From Halosimplex halophilum (GTDB lineage: Archaea; Halobacteriota; Halobacteria; Halobacteriales; Haloarculaceae), in the NCBI RefSeq assembly GCF_004698125.1, contig NZ_ML214298.1, positions 496,001 to 560,000 on the forward strand: a stretch of DNA of 64,000 bases. Reading direction: 5' to 3'. Below are positions 26,688 to 35,495 of the stretch, one piece after another. Position numbers and translations under genes: made by a program. The notes beneath the pieces were generated by a model, which worked only from the letters and a program-made list of their open reading frames with translations, had not been told where the DNA came from and did no database searches. How positions within the stretch are numbered: the stretch's first letter is position 1; each line of letters opens with the position of its first letter.

Positions 26688-27548
26688 TCAGAGCCGGTCG
26701 CGCAGCGCCTCGTTCATCGCGTCGACCGGCGCCTCGCGGCCGGTCCACCGCTCGAACGCCGCGACGCCCTGATAGAGGAGCATCCAGGCGCCGTCGACGG
26801 TGGTCGCGCCGGCGTCGGCGGCGTCCCGAAGGAGTCGCGTCTCCAGCGGCCGGTAGACGGCGTCGAGCACGCCCAGGTCGCCGTGCAGCGCGCCGGCCGG
26901 GACCGGCGTCTCGTCGGCCTCCATCCCGACGCTGGTCGCGTTGACCAGTACGTCGGCGTCGGCCAGCAGCTCGGGGAGGGCGTCGAGGCCGTGGCCCGTC
27001 GCGTCGGCGTCCACTCCGTCCGGAGCGGTCGCGTCTTCGGCGGCCCCGTCCGCGTCCGTCCCTTCGCCTCGCACGTCCGCGGCCAGGCCGCGGGCCTTCG
27101 ACTCGGTGCGGTTGGCGACCCGGACGGTCATCCCCTCGTCGGCGAGGCCGAACGCGACCGCGCGGCCGGCGCCGCCGGCGCCGACGACGACGGCCGTCCC
27201 CGACAGGTCCACGTCGTGGGCCCGCAGCGCCCGCGTGGCCCCGACGGCGTCGGTGTTGTGGCCCGTGATCCGGTCGCCCGAGAAGTCGACGGTGTTGACC
27301 GCGCCGATGCGGCGGGCGAGCGAGTCCGGTTCGACGGCCGCCAGGGCGTCCTGCTTGAACGGGATCGTGACGTTCAGCCCGGCGACGCCGAGGTCGGCGG
27401 CGCCCTCGACCGCCGCGGCGGCGCCGTCTCTCGGCGGTTCGAACGTGACGTAGCGGGCGTCGACGTCGAGCGCCTCGTAGCCCGCCTCGTGCATCGGCGG
27501 GGACAGCGAGTGGCCCACCGGGTTGCCGATGAGTCCGTAGACGTCCAT
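26688..27548 (-). CDS. aroE: Shikimate dehydrogenase
   Basis: This 286-residue enzyme reduces 3-dehydroshikimate to shikimate with NADPH. Substrate-site motifs are [10 protein letters not shown] (residues 7-16), Asn-Val-Thr-Ile-Pro-Phe-Lys with the catalytic Lys, and Gly-His-Asn-Thr-Asp. The cofactor loop Gly-Ala-Gly-Gly-Ala-Gly-Arg and Asn-Arg-Thr follow. A polar insert of about 35 residues, rich in Asp, Ala and Gly, enlarges the NADPH domain after Asn-Arg-Thr. ATG 27548 is fixed by the family start and by a TATA-like gttatgtc about 25-30 bases upstream. The nearby pab genes also use the chorismate pathway. Confidence 0.93.
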   Translation of the reverse strand: MDVYGLIGNPVGHSLSPPMHEAGYEALDVDARYVTFEPPRDGAAAAVEGAADLGVAGLNVTIPFKQDALAAVEPDSLARRIGAVNTVDFSGDRITGHNTDAVGATRALRAHDVDLSGTAVVVGAGGAGRAVAFGLADEGMTVRVANRTESKARGLAADVRGEGTDADGAAEDATAPDGVDADATGHGLDALPELLADADVLVNATSVGMEADETPVPAGALHGDLGVLDAVYRPLETRLLRDAADAGATTVDGAWMLLYQGVAAFERWTGREAPVDAMNEALRDRL

Positions 27549-27747
27549 ACCGACCCCAGCGGGGCCGCCGACATAACGTGTTCCGTCTCGGCCCGCCGCG
27601 GACAACGGGGGCCGGGACCGCGATGGACCGGCGACGCGACCCGTCCCGGCTCGTCCGGCCCGGGCCGCGGGGGGCGACCGGGGCCGCGAGGACTGGCGGG
27701 CGCGGGATTCGCAACTGTTTCAAGCGGAGGTGTCGTGGCCCGATACA

Positions 27748-29133
27748 GTGAGTCGCCTCAGTCATCCGCTGGTGCAGGTCGCCGGCGCCCTCGCCCTGAC
27801 GGCCGGGTGGGTCGCGGCCGTCCTCACCGGCACGGACCTGGGCACCGTCCCGACCGTCGCCGTCAGCGGCGTGGCCGTCCTCGGCGCCTCGTTCCTGCTC
27901 GCGTGGGGCGCCGAGACCGCCGAGAAGGACGTGCCGCGGGCGTTCGCCATCGCCGTCCTGGCGGTGCTGGCGGTCGCCCCCGAGTACGCGGTCGACGCGC
28001 TGTACGCCTGGAGCGCCGGGTCGGGCGGCGCGACGACCGCCGCCTGCGCCGACCTCTCTACCGCCGCCGTCGAGGCCGGCGAGACCGAACTCGCGCGGGC
28101 CTGCCACGACGCCAACCTCGCGGTCGCGAACATGACCGGCGCCAACCGCATCCTCATCGGCATCGGCTGGGCCGGCATCGCCGTCTTCACCGTCTACCGG
28201 GCCGCCAAGACCCGCGACCCCGCGGTCCGCGACCGCGAGGGGTGGCTGGCCGACGCCGTCAAACTCGACCGGAGCATCGCCACGGAGGTCGCCTTCCTCT
28301 TCCTCGCGACGCTGTGGGCCTTCTTCGTCCCCCTCGGCGGCGGCATCGACGCGCTCGACACCGCCCTGCTCGTCGGCCTCTACGTCACCTACATCCTCAT
28401 CATCATCCGCGGCGACGTGGACGCCGAGGAGGAACACGTCGGCGTCCCCCAGTACTTCCAGTCGTGGTCGCTCCCCTGGCGCCCGATGGTCGTCCTCGCC
28501 CTGTTCGGCTACTCCGGCGCGATGATCTTCTCGGCCGTCGAGCCGTTCGCCCACGGTCTCGAACAGATCGGCATCAACAACGGCATCCCCGAGTTCTTCA
28601 TGATCCAGTGGATCGCGCCGCTGGCCTCCGAGAGCCCGGAGCTCATCGTCGTGGTCGTCCTCGTGAACAAGGCCCGCTCGACCGCCGGGTTCAACGCGCT
28701 GATCTCCTCGAAGCTCAACCAGTGGACGCTGCTCATCGGGACGCTGTCGGTCGTCTTCTCGCTGGCCTACGGCCAGTACGGCGTGCTCCCGTTCGACCAG
28801 AAGCAGGCCGCCGAGATCTGGATCACCGCCGCCCAGAGCTACTTCGCGCTGGCGGTGCTGGTCGACTTCGAGATCAGCGTCCGCGAGGCGCTGACCATCT
28901 TCGTCCTGTTCATCTCGCAGGTGGCCCTGGAGTTCGTCATCATCCGCGACCTGTTCGCGGTGCCGGTGTCGTCCTACGAACTCCTGCTGGTCTACACGGC
29001 CGCCTACGCGCTCATCGGGACTGCGCTGTTCGCCCTCCGCCGGGAGGCGCTGAAACGGATGCTCGGACTGGCCGCCGACGCCGGCCGCACGGCGCTCGGC
29101 CGCGAGCCCGTCCACCCGGAGTTCGCCGACTGA
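27748..29133 (+). CDS. Sodium/calcium exchanger-like membrane antiporter
   Basis: This 461-residue protein has about eleven membrane helices and two internally related alpha-repeats. The first contains Gly-Ala-Glu-Thr-Ala-Glu then Ala-Pro-Glu-Tyr-Ala-Val-Asp; the second Ala-Ser-Glu-Ser-Pro-Glu-Leu-Ile and Lys-Leu-Asn-Gln-Trp-Thr. These acidic/Pro motifs are the ion site of the Ca2+/cation antiporter superfamily. It probably exchanges Na+ or H+ for Ca2+, though the ion is inferred. An extracellular loop with two Cys (about residues 95-120) is unusual. GTG 27748 was chosen over GTG 27730 because the only TATA-like stretch (around 27712-27722) lies about 30 bases before it. Confidence 0.82.
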   Translation: MSRLSHPLVQVAGALALTAGWVAAVLTGTDLGTVPTVAVSGVAVLGASFLLAWGAETAEKDVPRAFAIAVLAVLAVAPEYAVDALYAWSAGSGGATTAACADLSTAAVEAGETELARACHDANLAVANMTGANRILIGIGWAGIAVFTVYRAAKTRDPAVRDREGWLADAVKLDRSIATEVAFLFLATLWAFFVPLGGGIDALDTALLVGLYVTYILIIIRGDVDAEEEHVGVPQYFQSWSLPWRPMVVLALFGYSGAMIFSAVEPFAHGLEQIGINNGIPEFFMIQWIAPLASESPELIVVVVLVNKARSTAGFNALISSKLNQWTLLIGTLSVVFSLAYGQYGVLPFDQKQAAEIWITAAQSYFALAVLVDFEISVREALTIFVLFISQVALEFVIIRDLFAVPVSSYELLLVYTAAYALIGTALFALRREALKRMLGLAADAGRTALGREPVHPEFAD

Positions 29134-29134
29134 G

Positions 29135-30535
29135 ATGCTCGCCGTCGCCGTCTCCCGGGACGACTCCGCCTCGGTCCACATCGGGAAGCGCCTGCGTGCC
29201 GTCACCGACTGGACGGAGCACACCGACGGCTCCCGCCCCGACGCCGCGGGCGGCGGGACCGTCTACCGCACCGGCTCGGTCGAACTGCGGGAGTTCGACG
29301 ACCTGCACCTGGAACTCGACGGCGTCGCCGACGCGTTCGGCCGCGTCGACGGCGCAGAGGGCCGGACAGAACCGGACCTGCTCGTCTTCGCCTCCCGCCA
29401 CGCCGGCGAGACGGGGCCGCTGCTGACCGCCCACCACACCGGCAACTTCGGCCCCGCCGAGTACGGCGGCGAACCCGGCGCGTTCGCCCGTGCCTGCCCG
29501 AACGCCCACCGGCGCGTCCTCGCGGCCCTGCGCGAGCACGCCCCCGAGGGTTACGAGGTCGGGATGGAGGCGACCCACCACGGCCCGACCGACGTGGGCG
29601 TCCCCTCGATGTTCGTCGAGGTCGGCAGCGACGAACCGCAGTGGGACGACCCCGACGCGGCCGAGGCGGTCGCCCGCGCCATCCTCGCGCTCCGGGAGAC
29701 CGACCCGGACGCCCCCGACGAGGACGGCACTCGTCGGCACCTCGTCGGGTTCGGCGGCGGCCACTACGCCCCCCGCTTCGAGCGGATCCTCGCCGAGACC
29801 GACTGGGCGGTCGGCCATATCGCCCCCGACTGGGGGCTCGACGCGATGGGCGACCCCGAGCGCAACCGCGACGTGGTCCGCCGCGCCTTCGAGGCGAGCG
29901 CCGCCGACTACGCCGTCGTCGAGGGCGACCGCCCCGCCCTCGAAGGAGTGGTCGACGACTTGGGTTACCGCGCCGTGAGCGAGACCTGGGTCCGCGAGAC
30001 GACCGGCGTCCCGCTGGATCTGGTGGCCGCCGTCGAGGACCGACTGGGGAGCGTCGAGGCGGGCGTCCGGTTCGGCGAGCGCGCGGCCGGCTACGAGGGG
30101 GACCCGGACGACGGGAGCCTGGAGACGGTCGCCCTCCCCGACGACCTGCTCGCCGAGGCCCAGGGGATCGACCACGAGGCGGCCCGCGAGGCCGTCGAAC
30201 GGGCGACGGTCGCCTTCGAGACGACAGAGAGCGGCACCCGCGCCGAGGGCCGGGCGCTCGTCGACGCCGACCGCGACGGGGCGGCGCTGGTCGACGAACT
30301 CGCCGCCGTCCTCGAAGCGACGTACGAGACCGTCGAGCGCGCCGACGGCGCGGTCGTCGCCCGGGAGTCGGCGTTCGACCCCGAACGCGCCCGCACGCTC
30401 GGCGTCCCCGACGGGCCGAAGCTCGGCAGGCTCGCCGAGGGCGAACCCGTGACCGTCGACGGCGAGGAGATCGACCCCGCGGTGGTCCACGTCGAGCGCG
30501 AGCGCCGCTTCCCGGTCGAGGACCCCTCGGGGTAG
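29135..30535 (+). CDS. dtdA: D-aminoacyl-tRNA deacylase (archaeal/plant GEK1 type)
   Basis: This 466-residue enzyme frees tRNA from mischarged D-amino acids. The N-terminal 270 residues form the DtdA domain, with Phe-Ala-Ser-Arg-His, Thr-Ala-His-His-Thr-Gly-Asn, Glu-Ala-Thr-His-His-Gly-Pro-Thr and Gly-Phe-Gly-Gly-Gly-His-Tyr-Ala-Pro-Arg, all hallmark zinc/substrate elements. The remaining 190 residues are an acidic extension not found in methanogen or plant DtdA, which end near residue 280. I recall the extension from other haloarchaea. It starts two bases after the antiporter stop, so the two genes probably share a transcript, and ftsZ1 follows. Confidence 0.92.
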   Translation: MLAVAVSRDDSASVHIGKRLRAVTDWTEHTDGSRPDAAGGGTVYRTGSVELREFDDLHLELDGVADAFGRVDGAEGRTEPDLLVFASRHAGETGPLLTAHHTGNFGPAEYGGEPGAFARACPNAHRRVLAALREHAPEGYEVGMEATHHGPTDVGVPSMFVEVGSDEPQWDDPDAAEAVARAILALRETDPDAPDEDGTRRHLVGFGGGHYAPRFERILAETDWAVGHIAPDWGLDAMGDPERNRDVVRRAFEASAADYAVVEGDRPALEGVVDDLGYRAVSETWVRETTGVPLDLVAAVEDRLGSVEAGVRFGERAAGYEGDPDDGSLETVALPDDLLAEAQGIDHEAAREAVERATVAFETTESGTRAEGRALVDADRDGAALVDELAAVLEATYETVERADGAVVARESAFDPERARTLGVPDGPKLGRLAEGEPVTVDGEEIDPAVVHVERERRFPVEDPSG

Positions 30536-30755
30536 CCCCCGCTCGCCGGCCGCGCCCCGTTCCGATCCCGCAACCACCGCGCACGTATCCGATCCGCAGT
30601 CGAAACGCATCCGGCGCGCGCCCCGCCGCCCCACCGTTTCACCTGGAGATCGGCCGAGACGCCCGTCCGCGGGAGTAAGGGTGGCTTACACGGGCGAACA
30701 CCGAAGTACGGGCGTGCTACCGAGCGTCAGTCAGGCGTCTGACGCGCGGGAGAAG

Positions 30756-30766
30756 CTTAATAAATG
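30756..30766 (+). promoter_or_regulatory. TATA-like box of ftsZ1
   Basis: The stretch cttaataaatg is centred 30 bases before ATG 30791, in an otherwise GC-rich gap. It implies a leader of only a few bases and rules out the in-frame start at 30764 inside the box region. Confidence 0.65.
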
Positions 30767-30790
30767 TTGCCCAGCAACGGAAACTTAAAT

Positions 30791-31963
30791 ATGGACTCTA
30801 TAATCGACGACGCGATCGACGAGGCCGAGGCCGAGCGGGAGGAGGCGGCCGAGCAGGAGCCCCGGGAACCGCAGGATACGGGGGGTTCGACGGGGACGGA
30901 CGAGATGTCCACCTCGGGGCAGATGTCCGACGAGGAACTGGCCGACGTGGTCAAGGATCTGGAGACGAAGATCACCGTCGTCGGCTGCGGGGGGGCCGGC
31001 GGCAACACCGTCACCCGGATGATGGAGGAGGGGATCCACGGGGCGAAGCTCGTCGCCGCCAACACGGACGCCCAGCACCTCGCCGACGAGGTCAAGGCCG
31101 ACACGAAGATCCTCATCGGCCGCAAGCGCACCGGCGGTCGCGGCGCCGGCTCCGTCCCGAAGATCGGCGAGGAGGCCGCCCAGGAGAACCTCGAAGACAT
31201 CCAGCAGTCCATCGACGGCTCCGACATGGTGTTCGTCACCGCCGGCCTCGGCGGCGGCACGGGGACCGGGTCGGCCCCCGTGGTCGCCCAGGCCGCCCAG
31301 GACCAGGGCGCGCTCACCATCTCCATCGTCACCATCCCCTTCACCGCGGAAGGTGAGCGTCGTCGCGCCAACGCCGACGCCGGTCTGGAGCGACTGCGAG
31401 CGGTCTCGGACACCGTCATCGTCGTCCCGAACGACCGCCTGCTCGACTACGCGCCGTCGATGCCCCTGCAGGACGCGTTCAAGATCTGCGACCGCGTCCT
31501 GATGCGCTCGGTGAAGGGCATGACCGAGCTGATAACCAAGCCCGGCCTCGTCAACGTCGACTTCGCCGACGTTCGCACCATCATGGAGAACGGCGGCGTC
31601 GCCATGATCGGCCTCGGCGAGTCCGACTCCGAGAACAAGGCCCAGGACTCCATCCGCTCGGCGCTGCGCTCGCCGCTGCTGGACGTGGAGTTCGACGGCG
31701 CCAACTCCGCCCTGGTCAACGTCGTCGGCGGCCCCGACATGTCCATCGAGGAGGCCGAGGGCGTCGTCGAGGAGATCTACGACCGCATCGACCCCGACGC
31801 CCGCATCATCTGGGGCGCGAGCGTCAACCAGCAGTTCGAGGGCAAGATGGAGACGATGATCGTGGTGACGGGCGTCGAGAGCCCCCAGATCTACGGCAAG
31901 AGCGAAGCCGAGCAGGAACGCGCCTCCAAGGAACTCGGCGACGACATCGACTACGTCGAGTAA
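30791..31963 (+). CDS. ftsZ1: Cell division protein FtsZ1
   Basis: This 390-residue tubulin homologue polymerises with GTP at midcell. The tubulin signature Gly-Gly-Gly-Thr-Gly-Thr-Gly is at residues 154-160, the nucleotide loop Gly-Cys-Gly-Gly-Ala-Gly-Gly-Asn at 65-72, and the T7 loop Asn-Val-Asp-Phe-Ala-Asp-Val-Arg near residue 258. The N-terminus Met-Asp-Ser-Ile-Ile-Asp-Asp-Ala and the segment [10 protein letters not shown] match haloarchaeal FtsZ1 rather than FtsZ2. Haloferax FtsZ1 is known to organise the division site and recruit FtsZ2. The preceding dtdA, aroE and pab genes form a neighbourhood I recall from other haloarchaea. Confidence 0.95.
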   Translation: MDSIIDDAIDEAEAEREEAAEQEPREPQDTGGSTGTDEMSTSGQMSDEELADVVKDLETKITVVGCGGAGGNTVTRMMEEGIHGAKLVAANTDAQHLADEVKADTKILIGRKRTGGRGAGSVPKIGEEAAQENLEDIQQSIDGSDMVFVTAGLGGGTGTGSAPVVAQAAQDQGALTISIVTIPFTAEGERRRANADAGLERLRAVSDTVIVVPNDRLLDYAPSMPLQDAFKICDRVLMRSVKGMTELITKPGLVNVDFADVRTIMENGGVAMIGLGESDSENKAQDSIRSALRSPLLDVEFDGANSALVNVVGGPDMSIEEAEGVVEEIYDRIDPDARIIWGASVNQQFEGKMETMIVVTGVESPQIYGKSEAEQERASKELGDDIDYVE

Positions 31964-32066
31964 TCCGTTCCGGATCCTCCGGGGTCTCTCCTCTCGTCAG
32001 CGCGAGCGTTCGTTCGAGATTTGATCACCACAAAACACTTTTGAGCGGATAGTGAACCCGGCGCGT

Positions 32067-33728
32067 ATGACAGCGACGCCCTCCCGCGGTGCGGTCGCGA
32101 CCGTCGTCACCGTCGCCCTGGTCGCGGCGGCGCTCGCGGCCGGTTCTGCCGCCGCGCCCGGTGGCGACGGTCCCGCTGGGGAGACCGACCGCCCCGGCGC
32201 CGACAGGGCCGTAGCGGAACACCCTCCGAACGGCACGAACGCGACCGTCATGGTCGCTCCGCGCGGCTCGGTCGATCGCCTCACGTCCGTCGCGGCGATC
32301 GACCGGGGGCGCGAGGCCGGATGGGTGACGCGGTCGCCCGTCGTCGCCGACGGGGACACGGTCGTGTTCCGACTGCGACTGCCGGGGATGGCCGACAGGG
32401 TGGCGAACGCGACCGGCGACACCGCCGGTGCGCGGTTCCAGTCGGTGCTGGCGGGCGAGCACGTCTCGCTCCGACTCGTCCAGCGGCACGTGAGCCCGCA
32501 CGGAGACCGGCGGGTCTTCTACCTGAACGGCTCGCGCGGCCAGGCGGTCGCCGCCGACACCGCCAACGACACCTACTACGTGGCTGCCGACCTCGCGGTC
32601 GTCCCCCGCGCCACGGGGGGCCCGGGGATCGACGACCACTTCTCCGAGGCCGAGTTCGTCCCGCGGCTCCTCGTCGATGGGGACCACCGGTTGAATCCCG
32701 GATCGGTCGACGAGCCGAACCGGACCGGGCGCTTCGTGCTCCTCGACCGCGCGGCGTCGCTCTCGGGCGCCGACCTCGACGGGGATCTGGCCCCCGGCTT
32801 CGCCGCGGCGCCGAACCAGACCGTCACCGGTTACACGCCGCTCGCGCCCGGGTCGACGGTCACCGTCACGGTGACCGACGCCACGGGGATCGACCCGCCG
32901 CGGACCGCAACAGCTCGCGTCACGCGTGAGACGGTCGATCCCGGCGAGTTCCAGCCGCCGAAGTTCGTCTTCGAAACCGCGCTGAACCTCAGCGGCGTCG
33001 AACCCGGAACCGAGATCGGGCTCCACGTTCGGCCGGAGAGAGCGTCCGCCGACAGCGATTACGAGCGCAGCGAGTACCGAGCGCCCGTCGATTCGCCCGC
33101 CGCCGCGGTCGATCTCGCGACCGATCCGTTCGCCGACGGCGTCGTCCGCGTCGCGAACGCGACCCTGCCCGCGGGCGGTTTCGTCGCCGTCGAGCGCGTG
33201 GACGGCGGCACGGTCGTCGGTAGCAGCGACTACTTCGACCCCGGTACCCACGAGGGGGTGCAGGTGAACGTCAGCGATGCGGCGGCGGCCGGCGACGCGG
33301 ACCTCCGCGTCTACCTCGCGCACGACTCCGACGGCGACGGGAGCTACTTCCGTTCGGTCGACCGGCCGTACGCCGACTCGATGCGGGCCGTCGCCGCGAC
33401 GGTCCCGCGGACGAGTCCGACGACCGACTCGCCGCCGACCGGGACGGCCACGGCCACACCGACCCCGTTCCAGCCGTCGGTGACGACGGAATCGCCGACA
33501 GCGACGCCGAGTGACCCGTCGACCGTCCCACCGTCGTCGACGGCCACCGTCCACGTCGATACCGGCGTGACACCCACGCCCCCGTCGACCACGGACACGT
33601 CGGGGACTGACGGGAGGACCGGGGTGACAGCCGAGGACGGCTCCGGGTTCGGGTCGGTGGCCGCCCTCGCCGCGACGATGCTCGTCGCGCTGCTGGGAAT
33701 CGCCCGCGCTCGGAGGCGGGGCCGATGA
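32067..33728 (+). CDS. Secreted surface glycoprotein with PGF-CTERM-like anchor (paralogue 1)
   Basis: This 553-residue protein has a signal peptide (about residues 1-30), many Asn-x-Thr/Ser sites, a Thr/Pro/Ser-rich stalk (about 450-520) and a C-terminal helix ending in Arg-rich residues. Ser-Gly-Phe-Gly takes the place of Pro-Gly-Phe. The central part shares Asn-Ala-Thr-Val-Met-Val-Ala-Pro and Asn-Asp-Thr-Tyr-Tyr-Val-Ala-Ala-Asp-Leu blocks with the next gene. The later segment around Val-Arg-Val-Ala-Asn-Ala-Thr-Leu-Pro-Ala-Gly-Gly-Phe-Val-Ala-Val resembles the haloarchaeal DUF7282 module. It is probably a cell-surface protein of unknown role. A TATA-like aaacactttt 25-34 bases upstream supports ATG 32067 over GTG 32052. 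Confidence 0.78.
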   Translation: MTATPSRGAVATVVTVALVAAALAAGSAAAPGGDGPAGETDRPGADRAVAEHPPNGTNATVMVAPRGSVDRLTSVAAIDRGREAGWVTRSPVVADGDTVVFRLRLPGMADRVANATGDTAGARFQSVLAGEHVSLRLVQRHVSPHGDRRVFYLNGSRGQAVAADTANDTYYVAADLAVVPRATGGPGIDDHFSEAEFVPRLLVDGDHRLNPGSVDEPNRTGRFVLLDRAASLSGADLDGDLAPGFAAAPNQTVTGYTPLAPGSTVTVTVTDATGIDPPRTATARVTRETVDPGEFQPPKFVFETALNLSGVEPGTEIGLHVRPERASADSDYERSEYRAPVDSPAAAVDLATDPFADGVVRVANATLPAGGFVAVERVDGGTVVGSSDYFDPGTHEGVQVNVSDAAAAGDADLRVYLAHDSDGDGSYFRSVDRPYADSMRAVAATVPRTSPTTDSPPTGTATATPTPFQPSVTTESPTATPSDPSTVPPSSTATVHVDTGVTPTPPSTTDTSGTDGRTGVTAEDGSGFGSVAALAATMLVALLGIARARRRGR

Positions 33729-35380
33729 CCGGAGCCGGCCGTCCGTTCCGGCGGGTAGCCGCCGTCGCGTTCGCCGCCGCGCTCTGCCTCCCGGGAGTCG
33801 CCCTCGGGGCGCCCGTCGCCCCGGGCGACACGGCCGCCGACTCCCACGTCGCCATCGAGGAGGACGCGGTCGAACAGGCCGACGGCGACGTGGCCGAGTT
33901 CACGCTCGCGGTCCCGCGGGGGGAGTCGGTCGCCGTCGTCGTGACTGGTCCAGGCGGTGACCGCCGGCTGACCCTCACGGACGCGAGCGGCGACGGGCGG
34001 GTCGCGCTCGCGCTGAACTCGTACGTGGCCGGACCGGGCGTGACCGCCGCCGAGGTGTACGACATCGGGGAGGGCGACCGGCTGTCGGCCGACGACGCCA
34101 CCGGTCGACTGCCGGCCGGGACGTATCGCGTCGCGGCGTACGCGAACGACACCGGCGGCGAGCCGGCCGACACCGCCGGGCTCACGCTGGCCGACCCCGG
34201 GCTCGGCAACGCGACGGTGATGGTCGCGCCGAACGGGTCGCGCGAGCGCCTCGACTCGCCGGCGGCGATCCGGCGAGCGCAGGACCGGCGGTGGCTCACC
34301 CCCGCGGACGAGGTCGCTGTGGGCGACACGTTCGTCCTGCGACTGACCGTGCCCGGCGTCGCCGGCGCGGTCGCGAACGAGTCGGGAGCGACCGACGAGG
34401 CGCGCTTCCGGCGGTTGCTCGCGGGGCCGAACGCGTCGCTCCTGCTCAGCGAGCGGATGCCCGGACCGTCGCGCCTGCGCCAGCACCTCTCGCTCGCCGC
34501 GGCGAACGTGACGACGGTCGCCGCCGAGCCCGCCAACGACACCTACTACGTCGCGGCCGACCTGACGGCGCTGCCGCGAGACTACGGCGAGCTCCACGAA
34601 GTCGGGGGGTGGACGTTCGGCGAGCCCCACCTGATCGACGGGAACGACTACGTCCCCCGGTTTGTCGTCGACGACGAACATCGGCTGAACCCGAGCGACC
34701 TCTACGAGGGATGGCGGACGGGACGGTTCTTCGTGGTTCAACCGGACGCGACCGTCACGTTCCCGACGGAGGAGGACGGAACGGTCGCGGTCGCACCGGC
34801 ACCGAACCGGACCGTAGCCGGGTGGACGAACCTCGCTCCGGGGTCGACGGTCACGATCAGGCTGTCGAACGCCGAGAGCGACCCGTTCCCGCTCACCGAG
34901 ACGGTCCGCGTCGCACGGGAGCGACCGCCCGGCGCCGAGGGGGCGGTCTACCGGTTCCGCGCCGAGTTCGACCTCGGCGGGGTCGCGCCGGGTACGACCT
35001 TCGACATCGAGATCCGGTCGAACGGGACGCGACTCGACCCGCGGGACTCGTGGGACGATGGGTACCGGGGGTACGTCGACCCCGCTCTCGTGGTCGCGGA
35101 CCGCTCGACGCCGACGGCGTCGCCGACCACATCCGCGACGCCGACCGACACCGCCGCATCGGCCTCGCCGACCGCGTCACCGACGCCGACCGCTCCGTCG
35201 ACCACGACGGCGTCCGGGACGCCCCCGGGTGATCCGGCGACGACCCCGACGCGAACAGCGTCCCCGACGGCCGAGACGACCGCCGTCGACGGCCCCGGGT
35301 TCGGCGCGGTCGGGGCACTGCTCGGCGCGCTGGCGCTCGCGGCGCTCGGCGCCCGCCGCTCCGGCCGTCGGAGCCCGTAA
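33725..35380 (+). CDS. Secreted surface glycoprotein with PGF-CTERM anchor (paralogue 2)
   Basis: This 551-residue protein is a paralogue of the upstream gene. A signal peptide ends near residue 29. A beta-rich domain unique to this copy (about 35-160) comes next, followed by the shared core with Gly-Asn-Ala-Thr-Val-Met-Val-Ala-Pro, Asn-Asp-Thr-Tyr-Tyr-Val-Ala-Ala-Asp-Leu and Ala-Pro-Asn-Arg-Thr-Val. The protein ends in a Thr/Pro/Ser stalk and a clear Pro-Gly-Phe-Gly motif before the last helix and Arg-rich tail, the substrate signal for archaeosortase. The ATG overlaps the previous stop (ATGA), so the pair is co-translated. The DUF7282-like segment of paralogue 1 is missing here. Confidence 0.8.
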   Translation: MTGAGRPFRRVAAVAFAAALCLPGVALGAPVAPGDTAADSHVAIEEDAVEQADGDVAEFTLAVPRGESVAVVVTGPGGDRRLTLTDASGDGRVALALNSYVAGPGVTAAEVYDIGEGDRLSADDATGRLPAGTYRVAAYANDTGGEPADTAGLTLADPGLGNATVMVAPNGSRERLDSPAAIRRAQDRRWLTPADEVAVGDTFVLRLTVPGVAGAVANESGATDEARFRRLLAGPNASLLLSERMPGPSRLRQHLSLAAANVTTVAAEPANDTYYVAADLTALPRDYGELHEVGGWTFGEPHLIDGNDYVPRFVVDDEHRLNPSDLYEGWRTGRFFVVQPDATVTFPTEEDGTVAVAPAPNRTVAGWTNLAPGSTVTIRLSNAESDPFPLTETVRVARERPPGAEGAVYRFRAEFDLGGVAPGTTFDIEIRSNGTRLDPRDSWDDGYRGYVDPALVVADRSTPTASPTTSATPTDTAASASPTASPTPTAPSTTTASGTPPGDPATTPTRTASPTAETTAVDGPGFGAVGALLGALALAALGARRSGRRSP

Positions 35381-35420
35381 CTCGGGTTCCGGACGTGCCC
35401 CGCGGCGCCCCCCTCGGAAG

Positions 35421-35428
35421 GTTTACCC
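35421..35428 (+). promoter_or_regulatory. TATA-like box upstream of the short ORF at 35451
   Basis: The sequence gtttaccc is 23-30 bases before ATG 35451 but about 65 before the main start at 35492, so the transcript probably begins at the short ORF. Confidence 0.4.
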
Positions 35429-35450
35429 GCACCCCGCGGGACCGGTACGC

Positions 35451-35495
35451 ATGGACCGCAGAGGCCCCGACGCGCGCCGGCGGGTGACCCGATGA
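35451..35495 (+). CDS. Possible 14-residue arginine-rich leader peptide
   Basis: Fourteen codons begin at an ATG placed like a leaderless start and end in a TGA that overlaps the ATG of the hydrolase gene (ATGA at 35492-35495). Six of the fourteen residues are Arg. The arrangement suggests an upstream ORF that couples or tunes translation of the next gene. Its short length gives no independent coding evidence. Confidence 0.35.
   Translation: MDRRGPDARRRVTR

Noticed and set aside
26563-29223. Very long antisense ORFs (about 850-890 codons) overlapping aroE, the antiporter and dtdA on both strands.
   Set aside because: They have Arg/Gly/Pro-rich or repetitive translations, no motifs, and shadow well-recognised genes.
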